A stretch of 49,090 bases of DNA from Methanomassiliicoccus sp. UBA345 (GCA_002504525.1 DATD01000032.1:23467-72556), one strand, 5' to 3'; shown: positions 1 to 8,235, numbered from the stretch's first letter. Program-made: numbers and translations. The notes: generated by a model from the letters alone, not told the origin.

Positions 1-1127
1 GGGACGCCGGCAACGACCGTCCCCCCGAAGGTGTACTTCACCATGTGGAGGAAGATATGGTCGATCTTGATGGAGTCGTCATCGTTGAACAACGCATCCA
101 CCTGGGACTTCTGGGAGAGGCTTGTATTATATGTTGTTCCATACAGCATTTCGCCGACATTCCTGCCTCCCCCCAGGAGGCACGCCTGCCCGAGGGGGTC
201 GGTGAAGCAGTAGACCGTCGCCGTCTTCGTATCCGGATCAATGAAATAGGAATTCGGATAGTTGCTCATGAGGACCGTTGGCTTCTCCCCGTCCGGGATC
301 GTACTGGCGATGTCGGCAAGTTTGTCCCGTGTCTCGAGGATCCAGGCCGCATACGCTTCAGCACGCTCCACGGCGCCGAAAATGTACCCGGCCTTAAGGA
401 TCCCTTGGATGAAGTTCGAGCCCTCCGCGTCGGACATGTCAGGATTGTAGAGTCCGAGGTATATCACGTCGGTACCGATGAGCTTTGTCTGCTTGACATC
501 GTAGCTGTTGGTGAAGAAGGTCAGCAGCACATCCAGGTCCAGTTCGTTGACGAAGGCATAATCTGGCGTGTTCATGTTGATTAGATTGACGACGTTGGCC
601 CGCTGCGATGGTGTGAAGTAAAAGTCCTTGTAGATATAAGGGGCGTTGTCCACGGCCACGACCTTGTCTGCCACCCCCAGGATGAGACAGAGCTCGGTGT
701 TGGCATAGTACTCCGCGCCAATCCTGGATATGTCCAATCCGACGCTTCTATCGGCGCCGATCCCGTCAACGAACCACAGCCTCTCAGCATTCCCATTTAC
801 GACCGCGCGTATCTGGCTCACATCGGCAGCGTCGATCTTTCCATCCTTGTTGGCATCGGCAAGCCTTACATCAAATTTGTTATCTGCGATGAATCTCTCC
901 ATCTCGGTGCTGTTGCTCTTGGAAGACGCGCTGATGTACCTCTCAACGAGGGTCGCGTCAGCTTTGTCCACTCTCGAATCACCGTTCGCATTTCCATAGA
1001 TCTCGAGCGCGAAGGAGGTTAGATCCCTTTCTCCCTTCGCGCCCTGTTGCATCAATGCGAATGCGCCAATAATTCCGGTAACTACGAGAATTCCGACGGT
1101 GATGACGGCAATGACCTTGGTGTTCAT
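1..1127 (-). CDS. ABC transporter substrate-binding protein with dockerin-like Ca-binding repeats (3' end outside window)
   Basis: The reading frame is open from the ATG at 1127 to the left edge, so about 375 residues are seen and the C-terminus is missing. Residues 1-28 form a hydrophobic export or anchor segment. Two EF-hand/dockerin-type loops follow, near residues 46-57 (NANGDSRVDKAD) and 91-102 (DANKDGKIDAAD). The rest (about 118 onward) has the look of a TroA/FepB-type periplasmic binding protein (GLDISRIGAEYY, LILGVADKVVAVD). Such proteins bind ferric-siderophore or corrinoid ligands outside the cell and deliver them to a FecCD-type permease. The ATPase at 1416 is transcribed divergently and may be its partner; no permease is visible, and it could lie beyond the left edge. 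Ligand is unknown. Confidence 0.8.
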   Translation of the reverse strand, partial: MNTKVIAVITVGILVVTGIIGAFALMQQGAKGERDLTSFALEIYGNANGDSRVDKADATLVERYISASSKSNSTEMERFIADNKFDVRLADANKDGKIDAADVSQIRAVVNGNAERLWFVDGIGADRSVGLDISRIGAEYYANTELCLILGVADKVVAVDNAPYIYKDFYFTPSQRANVVNLINMNTPDYAFVNELDLDVLLTFFTNSYDVKQTKLIGTDVIYLGLYNPDMSDAEGSNFIQGILKAGYIFGAVERAEAYAAWILETRDKLADIASTIPDGEKPTVLMSNYPNSYFIDPDTKTATVYCFTDPLGQACLLGGGRNVGEMLYGTTYNTSLSQKSQVDALFNDDDSIKIDHIFLHMVKYTFGGTVVAGV

Positions 1128-1415
1128 GCGTAACACGATTACAAGATTCGTATTAATATGTAATCTTGACAATTGTGATGAAGTATCTCTAAAAATGGTC
1201 TATGATGAGTAAAATTTATTATTATTTATATTAAAAGAGGGGACCATTGACACCCGACGTAGATTTAAGCCAGCAAGAAATATTATTTTTTATGAAGCGA
1301 GCCAGAAAACAAAAATGGATGGCATAGACAGTAATGATATCGGGGCGCCGTAGCGTTCACAATGAAATGTTATGACAATAAACATTATATATCATGATAC
1401 TGCATTTTCGTATGC
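1128..1415. promoter_or_regulatory. AT-rich divergent promoter region
   Basis: This 288-bp gap separates the divergent binding-protein and ATPase genes and is very AT-rich. TTATATAT at 1385-1392 lies about 26 bp before the ATG at 1416, the spacing expected for an archaeal TATA box driving a leaderless mRNA. Other A/T runs around 1150-1240 could hold the promoter of the leftward gene. No coding potential was seen. Confidence 0.6.
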
Positions 1416-2177
1416 ATGCGGCTAAGGGTCAACGATATTGTTTTTAATTATGGTAATACAAATATATTAAATGAAGTCTGTCTGGATGCATTTCCAGGAG
1501 AGATCCTTGGTATTCTAGGCCCCAACGGTTCAGGTAAGACCACATTGCTGAAATGCATCAACAGGATACTTTCACCAAAGCAGGGCACCATAGCACTCGA
1601 CGGAGCGGACGTTGAGAGGATGAGCAGGATCGACATGGCAAAGAGGATCGGGTTTGTCCCTCAAAACTCCGTGAACGAGAACTGCACTCCGACGGTATAC
1701 GAGGTCGTTCTGATGGGACGAAGGCCCTACGTCTCATTGGACTACCGTGAAGCAGACCGTGAGATGGCGTGGAAGGCCATGGAGGAGATGGACATCAAGC
1801 ACATTTCCTCTCAAAGGTTCGACCGCATCAGCAGCGGGCAGGCACAGCGAGTGTTGATCGCGCGCGCGATCGCACAAGACGTCGAAATGCTGCTGCTGGA
1901 TGAGCCCACGAGCAATCTGGATGTGAAGTACCAGATCGATGTGATGCGGGCGATCGATCAGCAGGTGAGGGCGAAGAACATCGGGGCCTGCGCCGTGGTT
2001 CACGACCTGGACCTGGCGATGCGATTCTGTGACAAGGTCGTATTGCTTCACGAGGGTAGGGTATTGGATGCTGGAAAGAGCAAGGATGTACTGAACCCCG
2101 ACAACATCAGGGTGGCCTACGGCGTCGAATCCGTCGTCGACAACGTCTACGGCAGAGACAGAATAATGATAATGTGA
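1416..2177 (+). CDS. ABC transporter ATP-binding protein, FecE/BtuD type
   Basis: A 253-aa ATPase subunit that would power import of a metal chelate such as a siderophore or cobamide from the inner face of the membrane. Walker A is GPNGSGKT (about residues 35-42). The signature is ISSGQAQRV rather than the usual LSGGQ. Walker B is LLLDEPT, with the H-loop in VVHDLDLA. Length and the phrase MGRRPY fit the FecE/BtuD/HemV family. The start is supported by a TATA box 26 bp upstream and no Shine-Dalgarno. The methyltransferase at 2298 follows on the same strand. The missing permease leaves the substrate open. Confidence 0.9.
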   Translation: MRLRVNDIVFNYGNTNILNEVCLDAFPGEILGILGPNGSGKTTLLKCINRILSPKQGTIALDGADVERMSRIDMAKRIGFVPQNSVNENCTPTVYEVVLMGRRPYVSLDYREADREMAWKAMEEMDIKHISSQRFDRISSGQAQRVLIARAIAQDVEMLLLDEPTSNLDVKYQIDVMRAIDQQVRAKNIGACAVVHDLDLAMRFCDKVVLLHEGRVLDAGKSKDVLNPDNIRVAYGVESVVDNVYGRDRIMIM

Positions 2178-2297
2178 AGGGGATGCGCGCCTGCGTCGAA
2201 CCGAATGGCTGGCTTGGCCCCCTCGCTGGGATCCAGCGTCACCATGATCCGGCGGCCAGATCGATGCAAGGTCGCCCCCGTCCGCTCAGGTGAGGAT

Positions 2298-3131
2298 ATG
2301 ACATGGCAGGATGAGTGGTCCAAGGCGCACGATCGGTCGCCTCTGAATGTAACGGCGGAGAACGAAAGCAGGTGGAAGCGGTACTGGAACGCCTGCGCAG
2401 AGCAGTACGGCCGCGATGTGGACGCAGAAGCGCACTTGTATCAGGCGGTCGTCGACCATCTGTTGCGGGAAGGAAGGCTTTGTCCGACCGACAGCGTTCT
2501 CGATGTTGGATGCGGTCCGGGCACCTATACGATACCTATGGCGCAGCACGCCCTATGCGTGATGGGCCTAGATCCAGCGGAAGGTATGATCCATGAGCTA
2601 TCAAGGAGGGCGGACGAGAAGCGCCTGACCAACGTGGAGGGAACGGTCGCCAGATGGGATGAGTTCGGCATAGGCGGTTTTGACCTCGTGGTGAGCGCCC
2701 TGTCCCCCGCTGCAAGTAATTCTGAGGGGCTGATGAAGATGGGCTCGACGAGCAAACGGGATTGTTGCTATATCGCCCCCGCCCGGGGAAAAGAGATGAA
2801 TGCCCGGAACGATCTATGGGAGAGAGTGGTGGGGGAGTTCCGCCCCTCCTTCGCATACGATATCAAGTACCCCTTCAATATTCTGATAGAGGCGGGAGAG
2901 AGGCCAGACCTGAAACACATCTCTGCCAGCGTGGAAACGGAGGTCGATGCCGACGTGGCCATCTCAAACTTCCAGACCTATTTTGAGATATTCACCGAGA
3001 TGGACGATGAGAAGAGGGCCGTCATAAGGGACTTTGTTTTAGATCGAAGTGAGTATGGGATATTTCGCAAAAAGGCCAAGAAGGTCCTGGCCGTGATGAC
3101 TTGGAGCCCTGCACACGGATCGAGAGCATAG
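2298..3131 (+). CDS. class I SAM-dependent methyltransferase
   Basis: A 277-aa protein with the SAM-binding motif I VLDVGCGPGTYTIP near residue 70, an acidic end of beta-2 (GLDPAEGM) and a motif-IV-like FDLVVSALSPA. The C-terminal half (about 150-270) is not recognised. The ATG at 2298 (MTWQDEWSK) is preferred over longer in-frame starts because a GGTGAGGAT ribosome binding site lies just upstream and the family begins near this point. Similar methyltransferases occur beside metal-chelate ABC transporters in methanogens, so it may act on the imported chelate, but that is inference. It sits 120 bp after the ATPase, probably in the same transcript. Confidence 0.75.
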   Translation: MTWQDEWSKAHDRSPLNVTAENESRWKRYWNACAEQYGRDVDAEAHLYQAVVDHLLREGRLCPTDSVLDVGCGPGTYTIPMAQHALCVMGLDPAEGMIHELSRRADEKRLTNVEGTVARWDEFGIGGFDLVVSALSPAASNSEGLMKMGSTSKRDCCYIAPARGKEMNARNDLWERVVGEFRPSFAYDIKYPFNILIEAGERPDLKHISASVETEVDADVAISNFQTYFEIFTEMDDEKRAVIRDFVLDRSEYGIFRKKAKKVLAVMTWSPAHGSRA

Positions 3132-3473
3132 TGCACTGTCGCCGCACGTGGACCGCGGACGCCCTGGGTCCTCGACATCCATGAAAATGGAGATGGGCTC
3201 AGCCGAGACCACGCATTGTTTGAGCCAGATGATGAAGCCTGGCCTTGACAATTCACCCGATCGATTATTGATCGAATCGCTGCTCTTCGGAACACTGGCC
3301 TCGGCCATCGGGCAGAGGCCAGTATCATCGCACTCACCAAAGCGAGAAATATTTAATTCGGCCAATTGTCAAAGTCAGGATGATAATTGGAAATCAATTA
3401 TTTCAATAGAATGCAGAGCCAGAATGCAAACCCTTTTTTCTTTAGGGTATGGTCATCGCTTTCACCACATGTC
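3132..3473. other. 342-bp gap without a supported gene
   Basis: No ORF with coding character was found. The gap holds a 12-bp copy (3194-3205) of the 3' end of the tRNA-Val gene at 8025, and a perfect AT-rich inverted repeat (ATAATTG, 5-nt loop, CAATTAT) at 3383-3401. A short ACCCT/AGGGT hairpin with a T-rich loop lies at 3430-3448. Local composition is clearly richer in A+T than most of the window. Confidence 0.5.
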
Positions 3474-3641
3474 CTAATACTTATACCAAAATGGATAAGG
3501 GCGCTTGAACACCACTGTTTTACCGCAGGACGGGCACCGCTTAGATGCTGTCGTACTGCTATAGGCGAATTTTATGGACACTTGCTTCCCACATTTTGGG
3601 CATGTTACATTGGTGTTAGAGAATGCAGGGCCGCGGTACAT
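3474..3641 (-). CDS. small double-CxxC zinc-ribbon protein
   Basis: A 55-aa protein with two CxxC knuckles (CPKCGK and CPSCGK) about 21 residues apart, the pattern of a zinc ribbon, and an aromatic C-terminus (YPFWYKY). The ATG at 3641 is used; an in-frame TTG at 3659 is the alternative. TTATAGA at about 3679-3685 on the minus strand fits a TATA box for a nearly leaderless mRNA. It lies downstream of hemD on the same strand, 78 bp away. Function is unknown; small zinc ribbons often bind nucleic acid or protein. Confidence 0.55.
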   Translation of the reverse strand: MYRGPAFSNTNVTCPKCGKQVSIKFAYSSTTASKRCPSCGKTVVFKRPYPFWYKY

Positions 3642-3719
3642 TCCTCTCTTTATTAACAAGCCAAAATTTTGCTCTTTCTATAAGAAGAAAATCGCAGTCG
3701 ATAAGGAAGGCCTCATCAT

Positions 3720-4499
3720 TCAAAGATGTTTGATTATCTCCTTTATCAATAGCTCTGCAGTTGCCTTATCTGGCATTATGTCGACCTCGACCCCATAACC
3801 ATCCACCTTATCCTTCGTCTCATGGCTCAGGACGGCTACCGCGACATCGTCGAAAAGGCCCTCTGGGTTCACATCTTCAAAACGTTCCCGGAGATGGAAG
3901 AAAAAAGCATCGGCATGGCTTGGGGTAGGGAACGCCAATGCATCGATCTCTCTATTTTCCAGTCGGTCTAAGAGAATCTCCATGTCCTCAGATTTTTTCA
4001 GTTGCAAGGAATAGACCGGTACTTCCGTCACTTTCCACCCGGCGTCGGTTAATGCCATTGGAAGAATATTGGAGCCCCTGTCGGAGCGAAGTAAGGCGAT
4101 ATTTCCCCTGAACGGTAAGTTGTTTATGTGCTTAATCAGTGATTCCGTAGAGGCCTCTGGAGATATTGAAGAGACCTTCAGCCCATTCCACCTTGCGCTC
4201 TCCGCAGACCGGTCCCCTATCACGATAACCTCGACCTTGCTCATCGAGGTCAAGAACCGGTTCAGCAATCCACGTTCGATCGCCATGTTGATGGAATGCC
4301 TAACTGCCGTGGGGCAGGTCATCACCACTGAATCGAATTTGGACACGGACAGGTTCATCAAGAAGTCCGTGAACCCCGCATTGTCTACCGGAGTTGATGT
4401 AAATAATGGTACAAAAACAAAATCTGCGCTGTCCTTATATGGCCGGCATATGGACTCCCAACCTTCGGACGGAGCTAGAATGGCCACACACTTCTTCAT
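3720..4499 (-). CDS. hemD: uroporphyrinogen-III synthase
   Basis: A 259-aa protein of normal length for HemD. The enzyme closes and inverts ring D of hydroxymethylbilane to give uroporphyrinogen III, the branch point to F430, cobamides, siroheme and heme. Family features seen are the two-domain pattern, VVMTCPTAVRHS (about residue 58), VIGDRSAES (about 92), ALLRSDRGSNILPMAL with the following VPVYSLQ (about 135-165), and ALAFPTPSHADAFF (about 185). A TATA-like CTTTTATAG at about 4537-4545 on the minus strand lies upstream. It is divergent from the HTH-10 regulator at 4737. No other tetrapyrrole gene is adjacent. Sequence conservation in this family is low, so the call rests on several weak motifs. 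Confidence 0.8.
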   Translation of the reverse strand: MKKCVAILAPSEGWESICRPYKDSADFVFVPLFTSTPVDNAGFTDFLMNLSVSKFDSVVMTCPTAVRHSINMAIERGLLNRFLTSMSKVEVIVIGDRSAESARWNGLKVSSISPEASTESLIKHINNLPFRGNIALLRSDRGSNILPMALTDAGWKVTEVPVYSLQLKKSEDMEILLDRLENREIDALAFPTPSHADAFFFHLRERFEDVNPEGLFDDVAVAVLSHETKDKVDGYGVEVDIMPDKATAELLIKEIIKHL

Positions 4500-4638
4500 T
4501 TCAGCGACTAAGCGAGGGAAAGATTATCTACTTTTCTATAAAAGCCATCGACCAAACCCGAAGAACATTATGGATCAAAAGCAATATTATCGATGGGGCC
4601 CTCGAATAATACATTCTGTAATGATCAGCGAGATAAGC

Positions 4639-4676
4639 GTGTGGCATGATCACACTCCACTTTGACGAAAGTGGGG
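4639..4676. promoter_or_regulatory. two adjacent inverted repeats between hemD and the HTH-10 gene
   Basis: GTGTG/CACAC with a 7-nt spacer lies at 4639-4655. CTCCACTTT/AAAGTGGGG with a GACG loop follows at 4655-4676, a 9-bp stem with one G-U pair. They lie just upstream of the TATA box at 4704 and are plausible operators for the divergent pair. Confidence 0.4.
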
Positions 4677-4703
4677 CGGTGGATAATGCAGCCAAGTTCA
4701 TTC

Positions 4704-4715
4704 TTATAGATATAT
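4704..4715 (+). promoter_or_regulatory. TATA box for the HTH-10 regulator at 4737
   Basis: TTATAGATATAT is centred about 27 bp before the ATG at 4737 and no ribosome binding site is present, so a leaderless transcript is likely. Confidence 0.55.
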
Positions 4716-4736
4716 GGAATTACGCTTTTGTCATTT

Positions 4737-5390
4737 ATGCGATCGGTTACCCTCAAGATTAAAAATCCTATCGATCGTCGTGCTTGCATCAATTGCCTTC
4801 CATCCCTCCAGGAGCATGGCATCTCGGTAAAGATCCTTAGATGTGCTCCGGTGGGCCCAAACTGCGGTCACAGCCTTATCAGATTCGAGGGAGATCCGGA
4901 AGTATTGGACCGGTTGCTCAGCGAGCCCTTGCAACTAAACGACGATCATATAAGAATAGAAATCGCCAGATCAGGCAATGGCTCCTATTCCGCCCTAGTC
5001 GTTAATACCCAATGCAAACTAAGCCATCTGATCCACGAGAGTGGGTGTTTTTTGGAGCTGGCCATTCAGTCGGACGACAACGATCTGATATTCCATCTGG
5101 TCGGGTCCGATTCCGAGTCCATCAGAACTTTCATCGATTCGGTCAAAGACCTGGGGTATTACGTGAACGTCATAAGCGTTTATGAAAAACAGGCATGGGG
5201 AGGGCTCACCTACAGGCAAGAGGTGAGCCTTAGAATGGCCTTTGAATCCGGCTATTATAATATTCCAAGCCAGGTCACACTTGATGAGCTGGCCGCAAAG
5301 ATCGGGGTATCCAAATCAACTTTGAACATCATGCTTAGAAGAGCTGAACGAAGGCTCATATCTGATTATCTGACCAGCTCTGAGAAATAA
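4737..5390 (+). CDS. HTH-10 (bacterio-opsin activator type) transcriptional regulator
   Basis: A 217-aa archaeal regulator. The N-terminal about 150 residues form a likely sensor domain with scattered Cys (CINC, RCAP, NCGH, TQC, SGC). The C-terminus holds the HTH_10 helix-turn-helix: LTYRQEVSLRMAFESGYYNIPSQ followed by TLDELAAKIGVSKSTLNIMLRRAERRLI. The ATG at 4737 (MRSVTLKIKN) aligns with the start of its paralogue at 21416 (MRTAKLLLRI) and fits a leaderless start; the in-frame TTG at 4728 is less likely. It is divergent from hemD, and its paralogue is divergent from a UroD-family gene, so both may sense or control tetrapyrrole or corrinoid metabolism (inference). Confidence 0.85.
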   Translation: MRSVTLKIKNPIDRRACINCLPSLQEHGISVKILRCAPVGPNCGHSLIRFEGDPEVLDRLLSEPLQLNDDHIRIEIARSGNGSYSALVVNTQCKLSHLIHESGCFLELAIQSDDNDLIFHLVGSDSESIRTFIDSVKDLGYYVNVISVYEKQAWGGLTYRQEVSLRMAFESGYYNIPSQVTLDELAAKIGVSKSTLNIMLRRAERRLISDYLTSSEK

Positions 5391-5760
5391 TAGATTGATA
5401 GGCCGTCAACGCCCGCCCTTGTGGGGGAAACGCAACGATCACGACGAGCCCGCGTTCTCGCATATCTGTGCATACGGCCTCATCTGGTGTTGGTGTCCGG
5501 GATAAGCCCTGTCGACGTCCACTGGCCGATTATATCATTTTCACCTATCGACCCCAACCATTGAACAACATCTGTGTTAAATGGGCGATCTATCGGACTA
5601 GCGCCAGCATACATATTATGGCAGCACTGACACTCTGACCCAAGCTGACATGTTCGTCGACAACGTTATAAAACGTTCAATCAAACATGTTCGCCGTTCT
5701 GAAGTAATATCCTCAATGTGCTCTGGATTCGTAAACATCTTAATTCTAGGAGGATACAAT
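5391..5760. other. 370-bp gap holding the promoter of the SatP-type transporter
   Basis: No gene was seen. The distal 200 bp show nothing recognisable. The proximal part holds the TATA box and candidate operator sites listed separately, and then an approximately 65-nt leader ending in a GGAGGATA ribosome binding site before the ATG at 5761. Confidence 0.5.
5647..5695 (+). promoter_or_regulatory. TATA box flanked by two ACATGTTCG(T/C)C sites
   Basis: TTATAAAA at 5666-5673 is framed by two AACGTT hexamers (5662-5667 and 5672-5677). Outside these lie GACATGTTCGTC (5647-5658) and AACATGTTCGCC (5684-5695), 37 bp apart. The second matches 12 bases of the perfect palindrome at 22051-22066. The arrangement suggests a regulated promoter for the transporter at 5761. 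Confidence 0.45.
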
Positions 5761-6372
5761 ATGTCAAAGGAGAAAGTGGGAAACGCTGGAGCGCTGGGAC
5801 TGTGCGCCTTCGGGCTCACAACCCTGGTCCTGATGCTCCACAACAACGGGCTCTATGGGATGAATACCATGATACTTGCCATGGGCATGTTCTATGGCGG
5901 CCTCGTTCAGCTCATCGTTGGAATATTGGAGTGGAAGCACGGCAACACCTTCGGGACCGTAGCATTCACCTCATTTGGAGCATTTTGGCTGTCGTTCTGT
6001 TTTTTACTGATGCTGCCTGTCCTCGGATTCCCAGCTGCTGACGCTGCAGCCGTTGGCTGGTTCATGCTTGTGTGGACGGTGTTTACCTTCGCCATGTTCA
6101 TCGGCACCCTGAGGATTGCCAAAGCTCTGCAGGTCGTGTTCGGTCTCGGCTCTATCGGATTTGCCCTACTGGCCCTCAATGACCTAACGGGCATCGCCGT
6201 CCTGGGAGATGTCGCCGCGGTCGTAGGGATATTCCTCGGATGCGCTGCCCTCTACACCGGTCTGGCCGAGGTCCTGAATGAGGTGTATGGTAAGGTGATT
6301 ATGCCGATAGGGCCGGTGGTGCGCAAGGAAGATGTTGCGCAGGTCGAGTCGCCAGCATCTTCGGCGGACTGA
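5761..6372 (+). CDS. acetate/succinate uptake transporter, SatP (GPR1/FUN34/YaaH) family
   Basis: A 203-aa membrane protein with six predicted hydrophobic segments. The N-terminal family signature is NAGALGLCAFGLTTLVLML, followed by GMFYGGLVQLIVGILEW and FTSFGAFWLSF, all characteristic of the AceTr family. Members move acetate or other small monocarboxylates across the membrane. The ATG at 5761 follows a strong GGAGGATA site; longer in-frame starts at 5650 lack support. A hairpin at 6397-6416 follows the stop. Acetate as a carbon source fits a methanogen that assimilates acetate, but the substrate is not proven. Confidence 0.88.
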   Translation: MSKEKVGNAGALGLCAFGLTTLVLMLHNNGLYGMNTMILAMGMFYGGLVQLIVGILEWKHGNTFGTVAFTSFGAFWLSFCFLLMLPVLGFPAADAAAVGWFMLVWTVFTFAMFIGTLRIAKALQVVFGLGSIGFALLALNDLTGIAVLGDVAAVVGIFLGCAALYTGLAEVLNEVYGKVIMPIGPVVRKEDVAQVESPASSAD

Positions 6373-6396
6373 GCAATCGCCAAACAGATCCCCAAG

Positions 6397-6416
6397 CTCT
6401 CCAGACCTCTGGGGAG
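6397..6416 (+). terminator. hairpin after the SatP-type gene
   Basis: CTCTCCAG, loop ACCT, CTGGGGAG gives an 8-bp stem with one G-U pair, 25 bp after the stop codon, followed by the T-rich stretch CACCTTTCATTT. Confidence 0.5.
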
Positions 6417-6472
6417 CACCTTTCATTTACTCACGCTACGAACGGAACAAATAGGTCATGTAAGGTGATAGT

Positions 6473-7573
6473 ATGATACAGAATTCGGAACAACAAGCAT
6501 ACACTGGACATCGGACGCCGAGGCACAAGGAAGACTATGGGCATCGGGTGCAGGTGGAGATGGCGTTGAACTTTGAAAAGCCCTACCGTACGCCCGTACA
6601 GAACTTTTCCAACATCACTGCCGTGCACAGTGGTGGGTACCAGTTCAAGGATGCGCGGTGCACCCCAGCCCTGTCGGCAAAGCTAGCTCTGAGGTTCGCT
6701 AAGCTGACGCACTCGGACTTCGTAAAGCCCGCACTCGACACCAATGGCCAGCTGATAGACACGGGTCTTGACGTCAAGCAGCCTGACGACAACTACGGCC
6801 GGGTCATGTCGACGCTGATCAATGAGCCTGAGGATATCGATAAGCTGGATCTTTATGACCCCTTCAATCCGAAGGAATGCCCAATGTTCACTAGGGGTTT
6901 CGTTGAGAACATCAGCATGGTGGCGAGGACCATGGATGAGGACTTCCACATACTGGGGATGTCTTGGGGGCCGTTCACCACTGCTGCGTTCCTACGGGGC
7001 GCGGAGAATATCATGATGGATATCAATTTCGAGCCCGACCTCGTTACAAAATTAGTGTCAAAGACCGCCAATTTCTGCGAAGAGATCCAGCTTAGATGCA
7101 TCGACGCAGGGGCAACCGCCCTCTGGATGTCTGACCCGACCGCTTCTGAAGACATGATCTCGAGCGAGATGTACGAGAAGCTCGCGTTTGCCGGCACAAA
7201 ACAGGTATGCACCAGTGTCAAGAACAAGACCAAGGTGCCCATCTTGGTGCATATGTGCGGAGACACTATGGAGACGATGAAACTACTGCCAGATGCAGGG
7301 GTGGAATGCTTCAGCTGCGACGTCAAGAACGATCTTGCCGTTGCAAGGAAGAATATCGGCAAGAGGATGGCCATCATGGGAAACATCGACCCGGTAAAGG
7401 TTCTGTGGCAGGGTACGCCGGAATCCATAAGGGACGCCGCTTTCAAATGCATCGAAGATGCAGGGCAAGAAGGCGGATTCATCATAGCGCCTGGATGCGA
7501 GAGCCCCAGAGACTGCTCTGATGAGAACATGATCGCCATGGGTATGGCCGGTGTCGATTATTGGATGAAATGA
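6473..7573 (+). CDS. methylcobamide:CoM methyltransferase-like protein (MtaA/CmuA, UroD superfamily)
   Basis: A 366-aa protein of the uroporphyrinogen decarboxylase superfamily. Zinc-ligand motifs typical of MtaA/MtbA/CmuA are present: H260-x-C262 in HMCGDT and C342 in APGCESPRD. The downstream MGNIDPVKVLWQGTPE also fits. True UroD enzymes lack this zinc site, so a methyl-transfer role between a corrinoid protein and a thiol is more likely. No methyltransferase or corrinoid-protein gene lies beside it, so the methyl donor is unknown. The ATG at 6473 follows AAGGTGAT. It is downstream of the SatP gene, separated by a terminator-like hairpin. Confidence 0.85.
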   Translation: MIQNSEQQAYTGHRTPRHKEDYGHRVQVEMALNFEKPYRTPVQNFSNITAVHSGGYQFKDARCTPALSAKLALRFAKLTHSDFVKPALDTNGQLIDTGLDVKQPDDNYGRVMSTLINEPEDIDKLDLYDPFNPKECPMFTRGFVENISMVARTMDEDFHILGMSWGPFTTAAFLRGAENIMMDINFEPDLVTKLVSKTANFCEEIQLRCIDAGATALWMSDPTASEDMISSEMYEKLAFAGTKQVCTSVKNKTKVPILVHMCGDTMETMKLLPDAGVECFSCDVKNDLAVARKNIGKRMAIMGNIDPVKVLWQGTPESIRDAAFKCIEDAGQEGGFIIAPGCESPRDCSDENMIAMGMAGVDYWMK

Positions 7574-8024
7574 TCGGATGAGGCAAGTTAGCCCATGAAA
7601 CAAGAATAATCCCCATGCCGAGGGGTCAAGGCCCGTCCATCCTTGTCCCCGCGGCGTGATCCTTTCCTCGAAAGAGGGCAGCTCCCATAAAGTGGTGCTC
7701 ACCCCTCAACGGACATACCAGAGGTGATGAAAGGACCAAGGCGCACGTCAATTCACGCGTCGATTCGTGCCGATGCTCGAGGCGATCGGCTCGTTTTCGA
7801 CATCTTCCCATGGCGATGCTGTGGGCCTGTTAGCGCTGGGCTAGATTATGCCCTGCGGGATGCCATATATGGCTACGTCAGGGTTCCAAGCGTTACCCGC
7901 AGGCGGTCGTTCGAGGATGAAGGACGGGGCGCCGCCGGTTGCCCCGTCGGAAGGGGCGAGGGTGTCAACATGATATTTCAAAAAAGCTTGAAGGGGAAAA
8001 CCGCAACAAGCCAGATGGAAGAAG
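7574..8024. other. 451-bp gap before tRNA-Val, no supported gene
   Basis: ORFs here lack coding character; the longest runs into the antisense of the tRNA. The gap holds a TATA-like palindrome CCATATATGG (7863-7872) and an 8-bp GACGGGGC/GCCCCGTC hairpin with a 10-nt loop (7923-7948). On the minus strand there is a T6 run at 7980-7985. A small RNA is possible but unproven. Confidence 0.4.
7980..7985 (-). terminator. oligo-T terminator of tRNA-Val
   Basis: Six T residues on the minus strand, 39 bp downstream of the tRNA 3' end, fit the oligo-T terminators used by archaea. Confidence 0.5.
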
Positions 8025-8097
8025 TGGGCTCAGCCGGATTTGAACCGGCGACCTTCGCCGTGTAAGGGCAACGTCATGACCGCTAGACCATGAGCCC
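8025..8097 (-). tRNA. tRNA-Val (anticodon UAC)
   Basis: A 73-nt cloverleaf. The acceptor stem is GGGCTCA/TGAGCCC. The anticodon stem TTGCC/GGCGA carries the loop CTTACAC, giving anticodon TAC (Val). The T arm is GCCGG-TTCAAAT-CCGGC and the discriminator is A. No intron and no encoded CCA. A TATA box (TTTTATA on the minus strand) lies at 8121-8127, about 27 bp upstream. Confidence 0.97.
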
Positions 8098-8120
8098 GTA
8101 GCTGTGCAATGAGAATGGGA

Positions 8121-8127
8121 TATAAAA
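8121..8127 (-). promoter_or_regulatory. TATA box of tRNA-Val
   Basis: TTTTATA on the minus strand is centred 27 bp before the tRNA 5' end, the usual archaeal spacing. Confidence 0.6.
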
Positions 8128-8235
8128 GGATAGTCGAGCCTCGACCAGTTGGCTTCGTCATTCGTGCGGCGACCGGGGCCACCTAATTATTTAACCCCCT
8201 CCCCTTATTCAACAGCCAAGAGAGGAAATGAAGTG

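Noticed and set aside
3240..3275. GATC-rich near-palindrome around 3255
   Set aside because: The arms do not pair beyond five bases.
7724..7730. GTGATGA resembling the C box of a C/D guide RNA
   Set aside because: No D, D' or C' boxes occur at suitable distances.
7724..8065. 113-aa ORF ending VGSAGFEPATFAV
   Set aside because: Its end is the antisense of tRNA-Val, a well-known source of false ORFs, and the rest has no coding character.
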